DNA from: Erythrobacter sp.
GTDB lineage: Bacteria; Pseudomonadota; Alphaproteobacteria; Sphingomonadales; Sphingomonadaceae
Length of the DNA stretch: 42,596 bases
Assembly: GCA_002695185.1 (NCBI GenBank)
Contig: NZOF01000014.1
Coordinates: forward strand, 1 to 42,596
Reading direction: 5' to 3'
Shown: positions 7,893-17,775 of the stretch, in pieces
Numbering within the stretch: the stretch's first letter is position 1
Layout of the letters: each line of letters starts with the position of its first letter
Notes under the pieces: generated by a model
Told to the model about the DNA's origin: nothing
Seen by the model: only the letters and a program-made list of their open reading frames with translations
Database searches by the model: none
Program-made: the position numbers and the translations under genes

Positions 7893-9863
7893 ATGTGTGG
7901 AATAGCGGGCTTCGTTGATTTCTCGGGAGAGCTGCAGGCCGATCCTGCACGCCTGCTCGACTCCATGCGGGATAAACTGCGGCACCGCGGGCCCGACGCG
8001 GGGGCATCGGTTCTGGAAGCCGATGGGCGCGTCGGGTTCGGCCATCGCCGTCTCGCGATCATCGACTTGTCCGAGACCGGTGCGCAGCCAATGCAATCGT
8101 CCTCCGGACGCTATGTCACCGTGTTCAACGGCGAGATCTACAACTTCCAGACGATGCGATCCGAGCTGACCGCCCTTGGCGCGCAGTTCCGCGGCACATC
8201 GGATACCGAGGTCCTGCTAGAGGCCATCGAGCGCTTTGGGCTTCCCGCCGCGCTCGAACGAGCAAATGGGATGTTCGCACTCGCCTTGTTCGACCGCAAG
8301 AGTAAGCAATTGTCTTTTGCGCGCGACAGGCTGGGAAAGAAGCCCTTGTACATCGGTATGGTAGGAGATGCCCTAGCTTTCGGATCGGAACTGAAAGCAA
8401 TCCGAACGCATCCCGATTTCGCCCATCCCGAGATCGATGCCGAAGCAGCGGCGCATTTCGCCCGGTTGGGCTACATCCCCGCGCCGTTTTCGATCTACCG
8501 CAACGTGGGTAAGCTGCCGCCCGCAAGCTACCTTAGCATTTCGCTCGACGGCAAACCGCGCGACTTTGCAGCTCTGCTTGGCCAGGCCCGCCGCTATTGG
8601 AGCATGTATTCGGCGGCACAGAATGGTCGTGACACGCGCTACGAAGACGAAAGCGAAGCGCTCGATGCGCTCGAAGATAACCTTGGACTGGCAGTCGAAC
8701 AGCGATTGATCTCCGACGTGCCGGTGGGGGCGTTTCTCTCCGGCGGTGTGGATTCGAGCCTGATCTGCGCCCTGATGCAGGAGCGGTTGAGCGGCACTGC
8801 CAAGACCTACACAGTGGGATTTGCGGAAAGTGAGTTCGACGAGACGGCCGACGCCGCCGAACTCGCCGCACATATCGGATCGGGCCATACCGAACTCGCT
8901 CTCGATCCGCACGCGGCGCTGGCTGCGGTGGGCGAGATGCATCGGATTTTCGACGAGCCTTTCGCCGACCCGTCCCAGATTCCATCGCTGTTGATTTCCA
9001 GATTGATCCGGTCGGAAGTGACTGTTGCCATTTCCGGCGATGGAGGGGACGAGTTCTTCGGCGGCTATATGCGATACCCGCGCATGATGGCGATGGAACG
9101 CCTTGCTCAGCAAATGCCTGCCGGGTTGCGACGGCTAGCTTCGGGTACGCCCGTCTGGTTGCTGGATGCTGCCACTCGGGCGAACGCGCTGCTGAGACCG
9201 GGGAGCGAGAGTGGAGCGATAGGGGCGGACCGGGCGGAGAAGATACTCGGCATTATCGCCGAGCCCGATTTTCGCCATCGGTACGAGCATTTCCTCTCAC
9301 AATGGGTCAAGCCCACCGGGGGCTTGCCAACTCCCATCGTTTCGGCAGATCTGCCCAGCGGGCTCGGCCAGCTGGAACAGATGATGTATCTGGATGCCGT
9401 CAGCTATCTGCCTGACGATGTGCTCGTGAAGGTTGATCGGACATCGATGGCAGCAAGTCTCGAAGTTCGCTCGCCGCTGCTCGATTATAAAGTGATCGAG
9501 ACAGCGTGGCGAATGCCGGACAGCTTGCGGATGGCGAATCCCAAGACAGGCAAGGTTGCTCTCCGCAAATTGTTGGCGCGGCGCGTGCCGGAGCACATGA
9601 TTGACCGGCCCAAGCGTGGGTTTGGCGTCCCGTTGAATGACTGGCTGCGCGGACCGCTACGCGAACTGGCGGAAGAGCATCTTGATGCTCGCCGAGTGCA
9701 GGAACTTGGCTATTTCGATAGCCAAAGCGTTAGCCGGCGCTGGAACGAGCATTTGTCGGGCCGCCGAAACTGGGGCTTCCATTTGTGGAGCTGTATTTCT
9801 TTCAGCATGTGGCACCGCCATTGGATGACCGATAAGGCAGCAGAGGAAGTGAGAGCAGCGTAA
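7893..9863 (+). CDS. asnB: glutamine-hydrolysing asparagine synthase-type amidotransferase
   Basis: A 656-residue two-domain enzyme. The N-terminal class II glutaminase domain starts at the obligatory Cys2 (MCGIAGF), which fixes the start codon, with HRGPDAG and FNGEIYNF blocks following. The synthetase domain carries the pyrophosphatase loop SGGVDSS (283-289), SGDGGDEFFGGY and the C-terminal RPKRGFGVP block. Biochemically it would use glutamine and ATP to amidate a carboxylate. Several EPS and O-antigen loci carry such genes to amidate uronic acids (WbpS-like), and the nearby UDP-glucose dehydrogenase makes that plausible. Ordinary asparagine synthesis is the alternative. It ends four bases from the convergent flippase gene. 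Confidence 0.9.
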   Translation: MCGIAGFVDFSGELQADPARLLDSMRDKLRHRGPDAGASVLEADGRVGFGHRRLAIIDLSETGAQPMQSSSGRYVTVFNGEIYNFQTMRSELTALGAQFRGTSDTEVLLEAIERFGLPAALERANGMFALALFDRKSKQLSFARDRLGKKPLYIGMVGDALAFGSELKAIRTHPDFAHPEIDAEAAAHFARLGYIPAPFSIYRNVGKLPPASYLSISLDGKPRDFAALLGQARRYWSMYSAAQNGRDTRYEDESEALDALEDNLGLAVEQRLISDVPVGAFLSGGVDSSLICALMQERLSGTAKTYTVGFAESEFDETADAAELAAHIGSGHTELALDPHAALAAVGEMHRIFDEPFADPSQIPSLLISRLIRSEVTVAISGDGGDEFFGGYMRYPRMMAMERLAQQMPAGLRRLASGTPVWLLDAATRANALLRPGSESGAIGADRAEKILGIIAEPDFRHRYEHFLSQWVKPTGGLPTPIVSADLPSGLGQLEQMMYLDAVSYLPDDVLVKVDRTSMAASLEVRSPLLDYKVIETAWRMPDSLRMANPKTGKVALRKLLARRVPEHMIDRPKRGFGVPLNDWLRGPLRELAEEHLDARRVQELGYFDSQSVSRRWNEHLSGRRNWGFHLWSCISFSMWHRHWMTDKAAEEVRAA

Positions 9864-9867
9864 GCTG

Positions 9868-11223
9868 TTAGGTCGACTTCACCGCGTCTGGTGCCCTCCC
9901 TTTTCGGTGGAACATCCTCCACATCCAGACATCCAGCAACACGGCCGTAGAAAGGCCGAAACCAATGTGCGCGAAGCTTGCCCCGATAGCTCCGTAAATC
10001 GGAATGGCATGCAGGGCGATGGCCAGGAATATGGCAGTCGAAACCGTCGCCGTTGCAAGTACGTATAAGGGGCGGTTCATCGCAAGAAGAGCCGAGCGGG
10101 ATGGAGCGGAATGCATGATGAGGAAAACCGCGACCAGCTGGGCCAGTAGGATCGGGTAGGCAGGTGCGAACCCCGAGCCAAAGGCGAAGGAGACCAGCGG
10201 TTTTCCGATTGCAATGGCGACCACCATAATGCCGCCCATGATTACCGCTAGCAGCCCCTGAACCCCTAGGATGATTTTGCGAAATTTCGACCTTGCTTGG
10301 CCTGCCCAGATCCGTGCCAAATCTGGATAAACGACCATCTGGATCATTTCGCCGCACGCCATGGCAACCTTCGCCATTCGCTTGGCTAGATGATAGAAAC
10401 CCGCGGCTTCCGCGCTGTCTGTCAAGGCACCAACGATCAGGGTGTCGGCTTCGTGAGTGATCGTCCGCAGAGCGCTAGAGGCGTTGGTTGTGAAGGCGAA
10501 ACCGAGAAAGCCCGGGAAGTCCTGCAACAAGTTGCCGACACGTGCGCGGATAGGCGAGGGAGTCCCCTGCCGTGAAAGCTGGCGGAAAGCGATGAAATTG
10601 TAGAATAGCGAGTCGACTACCTGGCTTATGGTCCACACCCAGACGAAGGTCATGAGGCCGCTTCCTGCCCAATAGAAAATTGCGGCAAGAAACAGGCGCA
10701 AGAAGCCGGCGAGGAAGACGATATAGGCCATCGTCCTGAACATGCCTGCCATGCGCATGACGGCAGATGACATGCCGCGTAAGTTGAGCGCGATCGCAAT
10801 GGCATAGATGGCGACCAGCGAGAACATTTCCGGCGGGAAATCGAAAAAGCGGGTCAGAACGAAGCCAACGATTATCGAAAGGAAGGCGGCCACGGTGGCC
10901 CCCACGATGTCGAGGATGAGACCGAAAAGATAGAGCCTGGCCATGCGCTGGGGGTCTGCCGCCGCCTCTTCGCTCGCAGCATATCGCACCAGCGGCTGCC
11001 AGGACTCGAAGCGGACGATCCGCTCGCAGACGCGGCCCACTGCCAGCGTCATAGCCATGACCCCGAATGCCTCGGGACCCAGCGCTCTTGTGGCGAGCGC
11101 GAGGCTGCCGATCATGACCACCGCATTGCCGATACTGCCGGTCATCAGGTGCAGCACGCTTTCGATGCGTGATTGCAGCAAGCTCTTTTCGCGTGGTTCC
11201 GGCCCCCCGGCGCTTCCAGTCAT
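9868..11223 (-). CDS. Wzx-type oligosaccharide flippase (MOP superfamily)
   Basis: A 451-residue integral membrane protein with about a dozen hydrophobic segments and an N-terminus typical of lipopolysaccharide/EPS exporters (SIGNAVVMIGSLALATRALGP). Such proteins flip undecaprenyl-diphosphate-linked repeat units to the periplasmic face. The ATG at 11223 overlaps the stop of the upstream Wzy-like gene as ATGA, so the two are coupled and probably serve the same polymer. The assignment to the MOP flippase group is firm; substrate is unknown. Confidence 0.87.
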   Translation of the reverse strand: MTGSAGGPEPREKSLLQSRIESVLHLMTGSIGNAVVMIGSLALATRALGPEAFGVMAMTLAVGRVCERIVRFESWQPLVRYAASEEAAADPQRMARLYLFGLILDIVGATVAAFLSIIVGFVLTRFFDFPPEMFSLVAIYAIAIALNLRGMSSAVMRMAGMFRTMAYIVFLAGFLRLFLAAIFYWAGSGLMTFVWVWTISQVVDSLFYNFIAFRQLSRQGTPSPIRARVGNLLQDFPGFLGFAFTTNASSALRTITHEADTLIVGALTDSAEAAGFYHLAKRMAKVAMACGEMIQMVVYPDLARIWAGQARSKFRKIILGVQGLLAVIMGGIMVVAIAIGKPLVSFAFGSGFAPAYPILLAQLVAVFLIMHSAPSRSALLAMNRPLYVLATATVSTAIFLAIALHAIPIYGAIGASFAHIGFGLSTAVLLDVWMWRMFHRKGRAPDAVKST

Positions 11224-12578
11224 CGGAAAACGCCCGGTCGAGCCCGATGCGGAAAGCCCTCCGGGCCCTGCTTCTCACGCCTTCGGGTTGGAGGGGAGCC
11301 GGATTGACGTGGCTCCTTCTTCAAACAGGTGAGAAGAGCCAGAAAAATAGGCGCCAGCCACAACCGGGCATACATATGCGGTACGGTCAGGGTGAAGAGG
11401 CTGAAGATAAGTAGTACGCCGACACAGATGATGCCTTTTTGAGGATCGTCGGAAATTCCGGACAGGCCGCGGAACCACATGAGACCCAGCAGCGCGACGA
11501 ATCCGATGAGACCAAGCAGGCCTGCTTCGGTTAGAAGCAGTAGCGGGAAGACGTGAACTGGCGCCTGATGCGTGCTGATGACGCGAAAGCTATCAGCGCC
11601 TAGTCCGATCACGAGAGTATCTTCGGCTATGCGCCAGGCCTCTTCCGCCAATTCCATACGGCCCGTGAATGTCCCCGCCTCTTCAAGGCCCCCACCCGAC
11701 AGGGCCCCTAACACCCGCTGTTCAAACGGTGCAGGAAGGGGGAGGCCGCTCGAAATATACGCACTGCCGATCGCGAAGATTATCAGGAAGGCGAAGATCG
11801 CCCGCTGCGGCCAGCGGACCAGCATGACGAGAGCACTGGCCGAGAGACATATGACGAAACCACCAAAGCTCGCGGAGGAAAGGAGACCCCATAGAAGAAA
11901 CAATGCGCAGACGAGGCTGAGCAATGGGTTCATGAGCCTGCGGTCGACAACGTAGAAAAGAAGCACCAGGGCGAAGCCAGACATCGCGCTATTGTTGTTG
12001 GCGTTGCCCGAAAACGCACCAAGCCGCCCCATGCCGGTTATGAAATTGTTGCCGAGGTACGGTGCGGTATCGGTGTAATCGAAGAAGATGTTCGCAATAT
12101 TCCCGACAGCTTGCGAGAAGGTCACGCCGAGAACATAGAACACGACACAGCGCTGCAGCGTCTTGTGTCCGAAACTGGCGAGCATCATCGGCAGCAGCAA
12201 ATAGGCGAAGCTGTATTGCAGGGCGACTATCAGCCACCGCGTGATCTCACCGTTGACCAATGTGCTTACAAACAGTGCACCCAGCATGAGGATGAGTGAA
12301 AAAAGCCAGGCCGCCGACAGTCCGGCGAACGGAGCGAGGTTTAGTCTCGATGTGCCAATCAGCCCGAGAAGCACGACGACGAATGCCGCGTCGGAAATGG
12401 TGAAGTTGATGTTGCCGGGTCGGGCAATGTGCCAGGAAACCGAGAATACGCCGATCAACAGAAACAGGGTAAGCACCTTGTCGAGCGAAAACGTCGTCCC
12501 GGAGGAGCGTGTGTCGTTCCATGCCTCGCCTCTCGGTGCGCGCGGAATCGAGCCAAATTGCTTTTCGACGATGCCCAT
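11220..12578 (-). CDS. O-antigen ligase/polymerase family membrane protein (Wzy-like)
   Basis: A 452-residue protein with roughly ten or more hydrophobic segments. A large periplasmic loop in its second half includes GTFTGRMELAEEAW and IGLGADSF, the pattern of the Wzy_C/WaaL family. Polymerases join flipped repeat units; ligases join chains to lipid A core. The coupled flippase and the Wza/Wzc genes elsewhere in the locus favour polymerase. The N-terminal 30 residues are hydrophilic. Divergent from the lyase gene at 12833, with 254 bases between in which no gene or strong promoter is seen. Confidence 0.8.
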   Translation of the reverse strand: MGIVEKQFGSIPRAPRGEAWNDTRSSGTTFSLDKVLTLFLLIGVFSVSWHIARPGNINFTISDAAFVVVLLGLIGTSRLNLAPFAGLSAAWLFSLILMLGALFVSTLVNGEITRWLIVALQYSFAYLLLPMMLASFGHKTLQRCVVFYVLGVTFSQAVGNIANIFFDYTDTAPYLGNNFITGMGRLGAFSGNANNNSAMSGFALVLLFYVVDRRLMNPLLSLVCALFLLWGLLSSASFGGFVICLSASALVMLVRWPQRAIFAFLIIFAIGSAYISSGLPLPAPFEQRVLGALSGGGLEEAGTFTGRMELAEEAWRIAEDTLVIGLGADSFRVISTHQAPVHVFPLLLLTEAGLLGLIGFVALLGLMWFRGLSGISDDPQKGIICVGVLLIFSLFTLTVPHMYARLWLAPIFLALLTCLKKEPRQSGSPPTRRREKQGPEGFPHRARPGVFR

Positions 12579-12832
12579 CGGTCCGGATTTTTAGAGTATT
12601 TGATGAGCCTGACCAAAGGCGGGTTCGGCTATTTCCTGCCCGGATGGCGAGGCACGAGTGACGATTATGAGATCGGGACTTAGACTTTCGAGGGGGTGAG
12701 ATCGAATTGCCGGGAAACTTTGTCATGGCGATTATACCGGTGCGCCGTGGACACCGTGTATCCCACGATGCAGTTTTTCGGATGAAATTCGCCAATCTTC
12801 CAAGCGCAGATCATGCAAAAATTGAGGCGCTC

Positions 12833-14218
12833 ATGCGATGTGAACGTATCCCCCTCTTGCGAGTCCTTTGGTTAACCTTGGCGTCAGCGGTGGCTGCCTG
12901 TTCCGGCCCTGCGGAAAGCGGAACCCAAGGCGCAGAGTCCGGTGAAACCTGGCGAGCACCGCATACTCCAGCTTTCCCCGGCGCCGAGGGCTATGGATCG
13001 CGCAGCAAGGGAGGGCGAGGGGGAAGGATCATGCAGGTCGTCTCGCTGGCCGATTCAGGCCCAGGAACCTTGCGCGAGTGCATCGAGGCAATGGGGCCAC
13101 GGGTCTGCATCTTTCGCGTGTCCGGGCTGATCCGCTTTACCGGACTGCCGCCGCGGATCCGGCATCCCTTCATCACGATTGCCGGCCAGTCCGCTCCGGG
13201 CGCAGGGATCACGCTGGCACATGGCGGCGGGGAGGTCGGGCGCACGCCGTTGGTGATCAAGGATACGAACGATGTCATCGTGCGCCACATCCGCGTCCGT
13301 AACGACCGCATCGGAGACAGGCGAGGCAGCGAGGACTCGATTACGATCGAGAAAAGCTCTCACGTGATCATCGACCATGTCAGCGCCAGCTGGGCGCGTG
13401 ACGAGCTTGTGAACGGTTACGACACCAACAATTTCATCACTGTGAGCAATTCCATTTTCTCATGGGGAATTCCCAAACACGATAAATGCGCCCTGCTCGC
13501 CTCGAACCCCGGCCGGGCCCAGCATTTCAGCTTTATGGGGAACCTGTGTGCCCACAGTGGTGATCGCAACCCCGACATCAATTTCCCCCCCGGTTCCTGC
13601 GTAGAAGTGCTGAACAATGTGTTTTACAATGCGCAGTCCGAATTCGCCGAGGTTTGGGAAACTTACGGCGGAACCCCGGTAGCAATCATAGGCAACAGCT
13701 TCATCGCAGGGCCGGACACGCAGGACGATGCGGTGGGGATCATCCGCCAACGTATAGCTAGTAAGGGGCCTGCGCGGGTTTATCTGGCCGACAATCAGTT
13801 CATCGGCGATTTTCCGCAGCGCGATCCTGCCCTGCAGGAAATCACGCTGACACAACCCGACTGCAGCCTGACGATATCGCCGAGTTCGCCAACAGGGGCC
13901 TATAATAAGGTTCTCGGAAGCGCTGGGGCATTTCCTCGCGACTCTCTCGACCGCCAGGTAGTTAACGAGGTGCGCAGTCGGACGGGGAGGATCATGCGAC
14001 GGCCGGGCAATATCCCGACCATTCCGTCCACGCGAGCGGCAGCAGATACCGATAGGGACGGGATGCCGGACAAGTGGGAAAGAGCCAACGGTTCGAATGT
14101 CGACTTCCCCGATGCCTGGGAAGACGCCGATGGGGACGGGGTCGCCAATCTCGATGCCTGGCTCGAGGAACGGCACCTTCAAGTGATCGGTTCAGCGAAA
14201 TCGCCGGCGGGCGCCTGA
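12833..14218 (+). CDS. pectate-lyase-like lipoprotein (first copy)
   Basis: A 461-residue secreted protein. The ATG at 12833, preceded by GAGG, gives a lipoprotein signal peptide with lipobox ending at C23 (AVAAC); an open frame runs 42 codons further upstream but would spoil the signal. The mature part is a right-handed beta-helix of the pectate lyase type, opening PAFPGAEGYG, then VRHIRVRNDR and IIDHVSASWARDE. The C-terminus holds two Asp-rich calcium-type repeats, DTDRDGMPDKWE and DADGDGVANLDAW. Expected to cleave uronate-containing polysaccharide by beta-elimination, anchored to a membrane. In an EPS locus it likely trims or releases the polymer. Compare the second copy at 17776-19515. 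Confidence 0.85.
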   Translation: MRCERIPLLRVLWLTLASAVAACSGPAESGTQGAESGETWRAPHTPAFPGAEGYGSRSKGGRGGRIMQVVSLADSGPGTLRECIEAMGPRVCIFRVSGLIRFTGLPPRIRHPFITIAGQSAPGAGITLAHGGGEVGRTPLVIKDTNDVIVRHIRVRNDRIGDRRGSEDSITIEKSSHVIIDHVSASWARDELVNGYDTNNFITVSNSIFSWGIPKHDKCALLASNPGRAQHFSFMGNLCAHSGDRNPDINFPPGSCVEVLNNVFYNAQSEFAEVWETYGGTPVAIIGNSFIAGPDTQDDAVGIIRQRIASKGPARVYLADNQFIGDFPQRDPALQEITLTQPDCSLTISPSSPTGAYNKVLGSAGAFPRDSLDRQVVNEVRSRTGRIMRRPGNIPTIPSTRAAADTDRDGMPDKWERANGSNVDFPDAWEDADGDGVANLDAWLEERHLQVIGSAKSPAGA

Positions 14219-14237
14219 TCATGCTCTGCGACAAAGC

Positions 14238-15437
14238 ATGCCAGGAATGAAAGTTCTGCATGTCATAACCGCGCTGAATTTCGGGGGAGCCGAGAACATG
14301 CTCGCCAAGCTGATCGAGCAGGGCGGTGCGGACGATCATGAAGTTCTCTCACTCCTGCCCCCCGGACCCGCCGCCGCACGGATCACCGCATGCGGTGTGA
14401 ATGTTCATACGCTCGGCATGCAGCGCGGTCTGGCTGGGCCTATGGCCGTCATTCGATTGCGACGCATAATTAAAGCGATAGCGCCGGATTTGATTCACGG
14501 CTGGATGTATCACGGCAATCTGGCTGCCAGCCTGGCATGCAAGCTATCGGGGCGATCGTTGCCCTTGGTCTGGAACGTACGCCATTCCGTTCCTGATCTT
14601 GCCATGGAAAGCTGGCAGACGCGCCAGTTGCTCAAAGTGAGTGGCCGGATTTCACACGGACCCGAAGCCATAATCTACAATGCGCACGTATCGCGGGAGC
14701 AGCACGAGGCAATCGGCTATTCCGCCGAACGAGCATCGGTCCTGCCCAACGGCTTCGATATCCAGCGGTTCGCCCCAAATCCGGATGCCCGCGATGCGGC
14801 ACGAGGCGCTATCGGATTTTCGGACAACTCGTTTCGCGTGGCTTGTGTAGCGCGATATCATCCCATGAAGGATCAAGCGCGCCTGATTGCCGCTGTTTCC
14901 GAAATTCGAAGCAGGGGCTGCGATATCCAGCTGCTGTTGGTAGGCCACGGCTTCGAAACACCCCCCGCCGAAATTCAAACGCTGATCGAGAATGAGCCGG
15001 CCGACGTGGTTTTGACTTTTGGTGCCCGCTCTGATGTCGCGGAATGGTTGCCGGGTATCGACGTGCTCGTTGTCCCTTCTGCCTGGGGGGAAGGCTTTCC
15101 CAACGTCATTGGTGAGGCACTGTCCTGCGGAGTACCGGTTGTGGCAACTGATGTGGGTGACAGCGCCCGGATCGTGGGTGAGAACGGAATCATAATACCC
15201 CCGAAGGATACCGGCGCTCTTTCAAGGGCACTTCTCACCATGGCAAGGCTACCGGCATGCGAACGGGCCGCTATGGGTAAAGCCGGACGCCGGCGCATCG
15301 TATCCGATTACGCGCTCGATAAAATCGCTGCCCGGTACGAGGCATTACACTCGGGCTGCATATCGACCTGGCGCCAGAGAACGTTGGGCACTGCTACTGG
15401 GCACCGGAATAATTTGCGATCAGTGTTTCCGGACTAA
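14238..15437 (+). CDS. GT4-family glycosyltransferase
   Basis: A 399-residue GT-B enzyme. The N-terminus VLHVITALNFGGAENM is typical for GT4, and the C-terminal domain shows the donor-site EX7E motif in EGFPNVIGEAL with VPVVATDVGDSARIV following. Probably adds one sugar of the EPS repeat unit at the cytoplasmic face. The start could be ATG 14238 or the ATG three codons on (14247); neither has a clear ribosome site. Its 3' end overlaps the convergent methyltransferase gene by 44 bases, and the last 25 or so residues have no obvious family counterpart. Sugar specificity cannot be inferred. Confidence 0.85.
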   Translation: MPGMKVLHVITALNFGGAENMLAKLIEQGGADDHEVLSLLPPGPAAARITACGVNVHTLGMQRGLAGPMAVIRLRRIIKAIAPDLIHGWMYHGNLAASLACKLSGRSLPLVWNVRHSVPDLAMESWQTRQLLKVSGRISHGPEAIIYNAHVSREQHEAIGYSAERASVLPNGFDIQRFAPNPDARDAARGAIGFSDNSFRVACVARYHPMKDQARLIAAVSEIRSRGCDIQLLLVGHGFETPPAEIQTLIENEPADVVLTFGARSDVAEWLPGIDVLVVPSAWGEGFPNVIGEALSCGVPVVATDVGDSARIVGENGIIIPPKDTGALSRALLTMARLPACERAAMGKAGRRRIVSDYALDKIAARYEALHSGCISTWRQRTLGTATGHRNNLRSVFPD

Positions 15438-16341
15438 GGACTGCATCCGATTTTGTGCCGAGAAAATAGACGCCGCTGGCGCCGTCCATAGCGTAGCTTT
15501 CGGGGATGAAGCGGTCGAAATACTGCGCCCAGAAGAAAGCCAGTTTGGCTACCTTACCAGCTGCGCGGGAGCGGAAGAGGCTGCGGGCAAAGTAATCCAC
15601 CGCCCACATTAATGTTCTTCCCGGCCCGGCGGACGCGCCGGAATCGATCAGGTCGAAGCGGCGAAACAGGTAACGATGCCCGCGTTCGCTGAACCGCGTG
15701 AAGTCATAAGCCGCTTCGTGAACCTGCTGCATGAAAGGAGTTTCTGCATACACCAGTCCGTTCGGTCTCAGGACGCGCCAGATTTCATCGGCGACGCGCT
15801 GGGGGGCGAGAACGTGTTCGAGCACTGCCTGAATGACTACTCCATCGAAATAGCCATCGATGATCGGGATGTCGTGAGCATCCGCGACGAACTGTATCCT
15901 AGGCGTCGCGTAAATATCGAATGCGCTTACGGTGACATCGGGATCGTCGTATAGCGCGTCCATACCTTGCCCGACGCTTCCACCCCCGATGACCAGGACG
16001 CGCGGCTTGGCGGATGCGTCCTTGAGCTTCTGGACGAACGTCGCGATATTGCGCTTCGTTGCCTTCTTTTCCGGAGACAGCAACGATTTAACAAACTTCG
16101 CCAAAAAAGAATGATCGGGGCGCACGATGACGCTCGCCGCGCTTGTGTCGATCACGTTCTTTCGCTCGACCACCGATCTTTCGAAATTAATGAGAACAGG
16201 CACATCATCCGCGATGGGGAAATCGCAGACCTCCCCGGTTTCCGACACGGCAAGTCTGCGGTGTTGCTTCTCGAAACGGATCGGTCTGTAGGTCCTCGGA
16301 CACCGCAGCGCGCCGTCCAGTGACTCGATGTCGCCAAGCAT
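15394..16341 (-). CDS. class I SAM-dependent methyltransferase
   Basis: A 315-residue protein. The first 50 residues (CPRTYRPIRF, then CDFPIADDVPVLIN) look like a short Trm112-like element as often seen before methyltransferase domains. The catalytic domain has the SAM-binding motif VLVIGGGSVGQGMD followed by VSAFDIY, and the type 11 signature FDGVVIQAVLEHVLAP and EIWRVLRPNGLVYAE. It may methylate a sugar of the EPS or act in chain-length control; this is inferred from location. The ATG at 16341 overlaps the stop of the upstream glycosyltransferase (TGATG), so a TTG one codon earlier is not preferred. Confidence 0.82.
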   Translation of the reverse strand: MLGDIESLDGALRCPRTYRPIRFEKQHRRLAVSETGEVCDFPIADDVPVLINFERSVVERKNVIDTSAASVIVRPDHSFLAKFVKSLLSPEKKATKRNIATFVQKLKDASAKPRVLVIGGGSVGQGMDALYDDPDVTVSAFDIYATPRIQFVADAHDIPIIDGYFDGVVIQAVLEHVLAPQRVADEIWRVLRPNGLVYAETPFMQQVHEAAYDFTRFSERGHRYLFRRFDLIDSGASAGPGRTLMWAVDYFARSLFRSRAAGKVAKLAFFWAQYFDRFIPESYAMDGASGVYFLGTKSDAVLSPETLIANYSGAQ

Positions 16342-17582
16342 CAACGTTTTCCCGAAATTTCGGTGGGGCCGCTTTGCCGATGAGGTCGGGAACCCAGTGG
16401 CCCCGGCTCGAAGCGTAGACGATCGGCTATCTTCGGCTGCTTTCGAATGAGGTTCGAATACACCCCTTTAACCTGCTCCACGTGGCGGTCCTTGGTGAAC
16501 CGCCTTTCGGCCATATGCCGTGCTTGGCGGGTCAGATCTTGGACACGCGCCGGCTTTTCGAGCAATTTGTGTGCGGCCTCGGCCATCGCGATCGGGTCGT
16601 CGGGCTCGACGAGGATTCCGCAATCCGGCGCCAGTGCTTCCGCATTGCCTCCCGATCGCGTGGCAATCACTGGAGTTCCGACCAGCATGGCTTCGACCAG
16701 CGTACGGCCGAGCGGTTCGTTGAGAGCGGTTACCAGTAAGACATCGCACGCTGCGATCCATTTGTGGCCGGGCTCGCGATAGCCCATTAGCGTAACCGCC
16801 GGCGGCCTTCCCTCTCGGGTGAGACGGTCTTTCATCTGTGCATATACCGCCGCATCTTCGGGCTCACCGAACATCACCCCCGCTACCGGACGTCCGGAAA
16901 TCTTTCGCAATTCGTCGACAGCATCAATGAAGGCGACCGGGCGTTTTCGAACGATATATTGACCGAAGTAGCTGCAGATGATCGCGTTTTCCGGACACCC
17001 GAGTTCGGCCACCAAAGCCCGGCGCATTTCATCGCGGTCCACCGCTATATCGACATCGAAGGGGCTGTGAATGACTTTCGCGTTCTTCAACTTGCCCCAG
17101 CGGCGGGCCGGTAGGGCATAGTCGGAGACGGACAGGATCTGGTCTGCCAGGATTGGCGCGACCATGCCGGTTCCACGCGCGCCGGGATCGCCACGATGAT
17201 GCCAGACCATGCGGGCACCGCTCAGCTTCGCAGCAAGCGCCCAGCTGGCGTGGGTCCGACCATCATTGGTGTGAACGATGTCGACTTGAAGGTCCTTCAA
17301 CAACTTGGCTCGGCCGATTGCCCGGGGAACGGTGCGAAGTGCACTGCCGATGCCGAAGCTGCGCCCTACCTCGAAAGGTTTCTCAAGCGCACAGGGGTCT
17401 TGGATCTGTTCGTATGCGCTGAAGTAGTCGGCGATGCGTCCATCCGGGATCTCCAAGAGCAAGACGATCCGATATAGATTTTTCGGAAGCTCATCGAGCA
17501 AGCCTTTAAGGGAGATATGGCTTCCGCCGAGCCTGTCGCCAGCGAAAGCAAAGCACAGTACGATACGTCGCTCGGCTTTCAT
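16341..17582 (-). CDS. GT4-family glycosyltransferase
   Basis: A 413-residue GT-B enzyme with N-terminal FAFAGDRLGGSHISLKGLL, HTNDGRTHASWALA in the acceptor domain and the donor-site EX7E motif in NEPLGRTLVEAM followed by TPVIATRSGGNAEAL. It is coupled to the downstream methyltransferase through TGATG, which suggests that the two act on the same sugar residue. It is separated from the lyase gene at 17776 by 193 bases with no visible gene. Specificity unknown. Confidence 0.85.
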   Translation of the reverse strand: MKAERRIVLCFAFAGDRLGGSHISLKGLLDELPKNLYRIVLLLEIPDGRIADYFSAYEQIQDPCALEKPFEVGRSFGIGSALRTVPRAIGRAKLLKDLQVDIVHTNDGRTHASWALAAKLSGARMVWHHRGDPGARGTGMVAPILADQILSVSDYALPARRWGKLKNAKVIHSPFDVDIAVDRDEMRRALVAELGCPENAIICSYFGQYIVRKRPVAFIDAVDELRKISGRPVAGVMFGEPEDAAVYAQMKDRLTREGRPPAVTLMGYREPGHKWIAACDVLLVTALNEPLGRTLVEAMLVGTPVIATRSGGNAEALAPDCGILVEPDDPIAMAEAAHKLLEKPARVQDLTRQARHMAERRFTKDRHVEQVKGVYSNLIRKQPKIADRLRFEPGPLGSRPHRQSGPTEISGKR

Positions 17583-17775
17583 GCTGTCAGCCTATCGTTA
17601 TTGCGTTTTAACCTACAGGGGCTTTTGCCAACTGCTGTCGTTCGGATGGTGAAGGTCGATCAGAGGAGCGGAAAGCTCAACCTATCTTTGGTATAGTATC
17701 GGACGACAAGATGGGGGGCAGCCATTGTCGCAAGGCAGGTAAGGCGCGCCGCTGCCGCGCGTAGCACTCTACCTT

